Assembly (NCBI GenBank): GCA_964650965.1
Contig: CAZYYO010000039.1
Location: 1 to 24,487, forward strand
From: CAZYYO01 sp964650965
GTDB lineage: Bacteria > Bacillota > Clostridia > Lachnospirales > Lachnospiraceae
Direction of reading: 5' to 3'
DNA: 24,487 bases
Part shown: positions 22,817 to 24,487 of the stretch, one piece after another
Position numbering within the stretch: the first letter of the stretch is position 1
Layout: every line of letters begins with the position of its first letter
Notes under the pieces: model-generated
Told to the model about the DNA's origin: nothing
The model's database searches: none
The model's input: the letters and a program-made list of their open reading frames with translations, nothing else
Made by a program: the position numbers and the translations under genes

Positions 22817-24172
22817 ATGGCAAAAGGAAAAAGCAGCATATTTTTCTGTCAGTCGTGTGGATATGAATCTTCCAAATGGGCAGGACAGTGCCCCGCATGT
22901 AAAGAATGGAATACTTTTGTAGAAGAGGTGATGGATAAAAAGAGCAGTCGTACTATGAAAGCTCTTTCTGAGGTGAAAACCTCTACATTATCTGAAATAT
23001 CTATGACCACCCAACAGAGAATCGGAACAAAGGTGGAGGAGTTAGATAGAGTATTAGGCGGAGGAATTGTACCAGGCTCTATGGTGCTTGTTGGTGGAGA
23101 TCCAGGAATTGGAAAATCTACATTATTGTTACAGGTGTGTCGTAATCTTTGTAATGATAATATTCAGGTATTATACATATCCGGAGAGGAATCCCTGCAG
23201 CAGATTAAAATTCGTGCACAGCGGCTGGGTGAATTTAATGATAGACTTTCTTTATTATGTGAAACGAACCTGGACTTGATTCAGGGGGTAATAGAAAAGA
23301 CAAAACCACAGGTAGTTGTGATTGATTCCATTCAAACCATGTATAATGAGTCAGTGGGCTCTGCACCGGGAAGTGTATCCCAGGTTAGAGAATCGACTGG
23401 AATTCTTATGCGAATTGCTAAAGTAATGGGGATTGCAGTATTTATCGTTGGACATGTTACAAAGGAAGGCGTGGTTGCCGGACCAAGAGTTTTGGAACAT
23501 ATGGTTGATACCGTACTATATTTTGAAGGGGACAGACACGCATCTTACCGCATTCTTCGAGGAGTGAAAAATCGATTTGGATCTACCAATGAAATCGGCG
23601 TATTTGAAATGCGTCAGGATGGATTGACTGAGGTGAAAAATCCATCAGAGTATATGCTTTCAGGAAAACCAGAAGGAGCCAGTGGTTCTGTGGTAGCATG
23701 TTCTATGGAGGGAACCCGTCCTATATTGCTGGAAATCCAAGCGCTTGTTTGCAGAAGTAACTTTGGAATGCCAAGGAGAACTGCGACCGGAACAGACTAC
23801 AACCGAGTGAATGTGCTAATGGCAGTGTTGGAAAAACGAATTGGAATGCACCTAAGTGATTACGATGCTTATATAAATATTGCAGGTGGAATTCGCATGA
23901 ATGAGCCGGCAATTGACTTGGGAATTGTACTAGCGATTGTGTCTAGTTATAAAGAACGTCCAATAGAGGAATCTACGATTTGCTTTGGAGAGGTGGGCCT
24001 TAGCGGAGAGGTACGAGCAGTTAGTATGGCAGAGCAAAGAATCTTAGAAGCAAAGAAGCTGGGATTTAAAACTTGTATTCTCCCAAAGGTATGTTTAAAA
24101 GGATTGGATAAGATATCTGGTATTAAATTAATCGGTGTTAGTAATGTTCAGGAGGCCGTGGATTTTATATAG
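22817..24172 (+). CDS. radA: DNA repair protein RadA (Sms)
   Basis: RecA-like ATPase that drives branch migration during recombination and repair; cytosolic. At 451 aa it has the full family layout: a C4 zinc finger (Cys11, Cys14, Cys25, Cys28), a RecA core with Walker A GDPGIGKST (94-102), the RadA-specific KNRFG motif (251-255), and a C-terminal Lon-protease-like domain (about 285-450). The start at 22817 has AAGGAG at 22805-22810; the in-frame Met at 22796 overlaps that site and is rejected. Order clpC...radA is conserved in Firmicutes, where disA often follows; here a promoter region for a probable rRNA operon follows instead. Confidence 0.96.
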   Translation: MAKGKSSIFFCQSCGYESSKWAGQCPACKEWNTFVEEVMDKKSSRTMKALSEVKTSTLSEISMTTQQRIGTKVEELDRVLGGGIVPGSMVLVGGDPGIGKSTLLLQVCRNLCNDNIQVLYISGEESLQQIKIRAQRLGEFNDRLSLLCETNLDLIQGVIEKTKPQVVVIDSIQTMYNESVGSAPGSVSQVRESTGILMRIAKVMGIAVFIVGHVTKEGVVAGPRVLEHMVDTVLYFEGDRHASYRILRGVKNRFGSTNEIGVFEMRQDGLTEVKNPSEYMLSGKPEGASGSVVACSMEGTRPILLEIQALVCRSNFGMPRRTATGTDYNRVNVLMAVLEKRIGMHLSDYDAYINIAGGIRMNEPAIDLGIVLAIVSSYKERPIEESTICFGEVGLSGEVRAVSMAEQRILEAKKLGFKTCILPKVCLKGLDKISGIKLIGVSNVQEAVDFI

Positions 24173-24284
24173 AAGAGAAGATAAAAAAAGAAAATTGATG
24201 GAAATGTATTAATTAAATAGAAAAATCAGACAATTTAAACAATTTTATCAAATAGATTTACTTTAGCGAAATGCCAGGATTCGG

Positions 24285-24313
24285 TTGACATCCCGATTTT
24301 AAAATGATATTAT
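24285..24313 (+). promoter_or_regulatory. Upstream tandem promoter (P1) of a probable rRNA operon
   Basis: TTGACA (24285-24290), 17 bases, then TATTAT (24308-24313), with TG one base before the -10 box. The region 24173-24284 between radA and here is A/T-rich and shows no other clear feature. Confidence 0.8.
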
Positions 24314-24378
24314 TACTTTCGCAGCAGGGAAACAAGCTGTGTGAGAATTTGAAAAAATTCAAAAAATAAAAAAAGTTG

Positions 24379-24407
24379 TTGACAATGATAATGAGAAGTG
24401 ATATTCT
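24379..24407 (+). promoter_or_regulatory. Downstream tandem promoter (P2) of a probable rRNA operon
   Basis: TTGACA (24379-24384), 17 bases, then TATTCT (24402-24407), preceded by long A tracts that resemble an UP element. Two strong promoters 94 bases apart in tandem are typical of rRNA operons. Its -35 context matches the asnB promoter exactly over 17 bases. Confidence 0.8.
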
Positions 24408-24487
24408 GAATGAGTTGTCGGTAAAACAACAAAAGGACATTGATAACTGAACAGTGAAACAACAACCTTGAAAGATTCAAAGAGAAT
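24408..24487 (+). other. Probable rRNA operon leader (truncated by the window)
   Basis: The sequence after P2 includes ACATTGATAACTGAACAGTG and CAACCTTGAAAGATTCAAAG, resembling the leaders found before 16S genes in Firmicutes. The 16S start itself is not in the window, so another stable-RNA gene is possible. Confidence 0.55.

Noticed and set aside
1..24487. CRISPR arrays and tRNA genes
   Set aside because: No regularly spaced direct repeats and no cloverleaf with a T-loop GGTTCRANYCC core were noticed on either strand.

Overview
The window looks like a draft or metagenome-assembled chromosome segment from a low-GC Clostridia member, most likely Lachnospiraceae. The case rests on family-level resemblances: a GlnN-type (class III) glutamine synthetase, an ANTAR regulator in the nitrogen cluster, a PPi-type phosphofructokinase, the clpC - 137-aa protein - radA order, GGAGG ribosome binding sites and TTGACA/TATAAT promoters. 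No species is claimed. There is one 100-N scaffold gap (6391-6490).

Region 1 (1-8364) is a nitrogen-assimilation island: asnB and glnN; an ammonium channel fused to a PII domain; a divergent glutamine synthetase homologue (glnA-like); and, directly behind it, an ANTAR-type RNA-binding regulator with a pseudo-receiver. Three of the four transcription entry points (before asnB, amt and the glnA-like gene) share one leader design. Each has a short hairpin with the identical hexaloop AAAGGC, and the 3' strand of that hairpin is also the 5' strand of an intrinsic terminator. Loops with A at position 1 and G at position 4 are the hallmark of known ANTAR targets, so the locus appears to encode both the antiterminator protein and its RNA targets. 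The divergent GS homologue lacks several metal and substrate residues and may be the nitrogen sensor that controls the ANTAR protein; that is a hypothesis.

Two copies of a ~178-bp imperfect palindrome (3952-4128 and 8457-8634, opposite orientation) flank this island internally. Their long stems differ between copies by compensatory changes.

Region 2 (8669-13597): pyrG (CTP synthase) converges on a DUF1846 gene across a perfect 21-bp bidirectional terminator. DUF1846 is divergent from a PbuG/AzgA-like purine permease that has its own promoter and a possible attenuator. Region 3 (13714-17931): a three-gene operon (short-chain dehydrogenase, condensation-type acyltransferase, zinc-ribbon membrane protein of the DUF6320 type) converges on a PPi-dependent phosphofructokinase gene. 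Region 4 (18064-24172): a small membrane protein, a secreted/anchored surface protein, clpC, a 137-aa Lachnospiraceae protein and radA. The window ends in tandem strong promoters and a leader that look like the start of an rRNA operon; the 16S gene itself is not reached.
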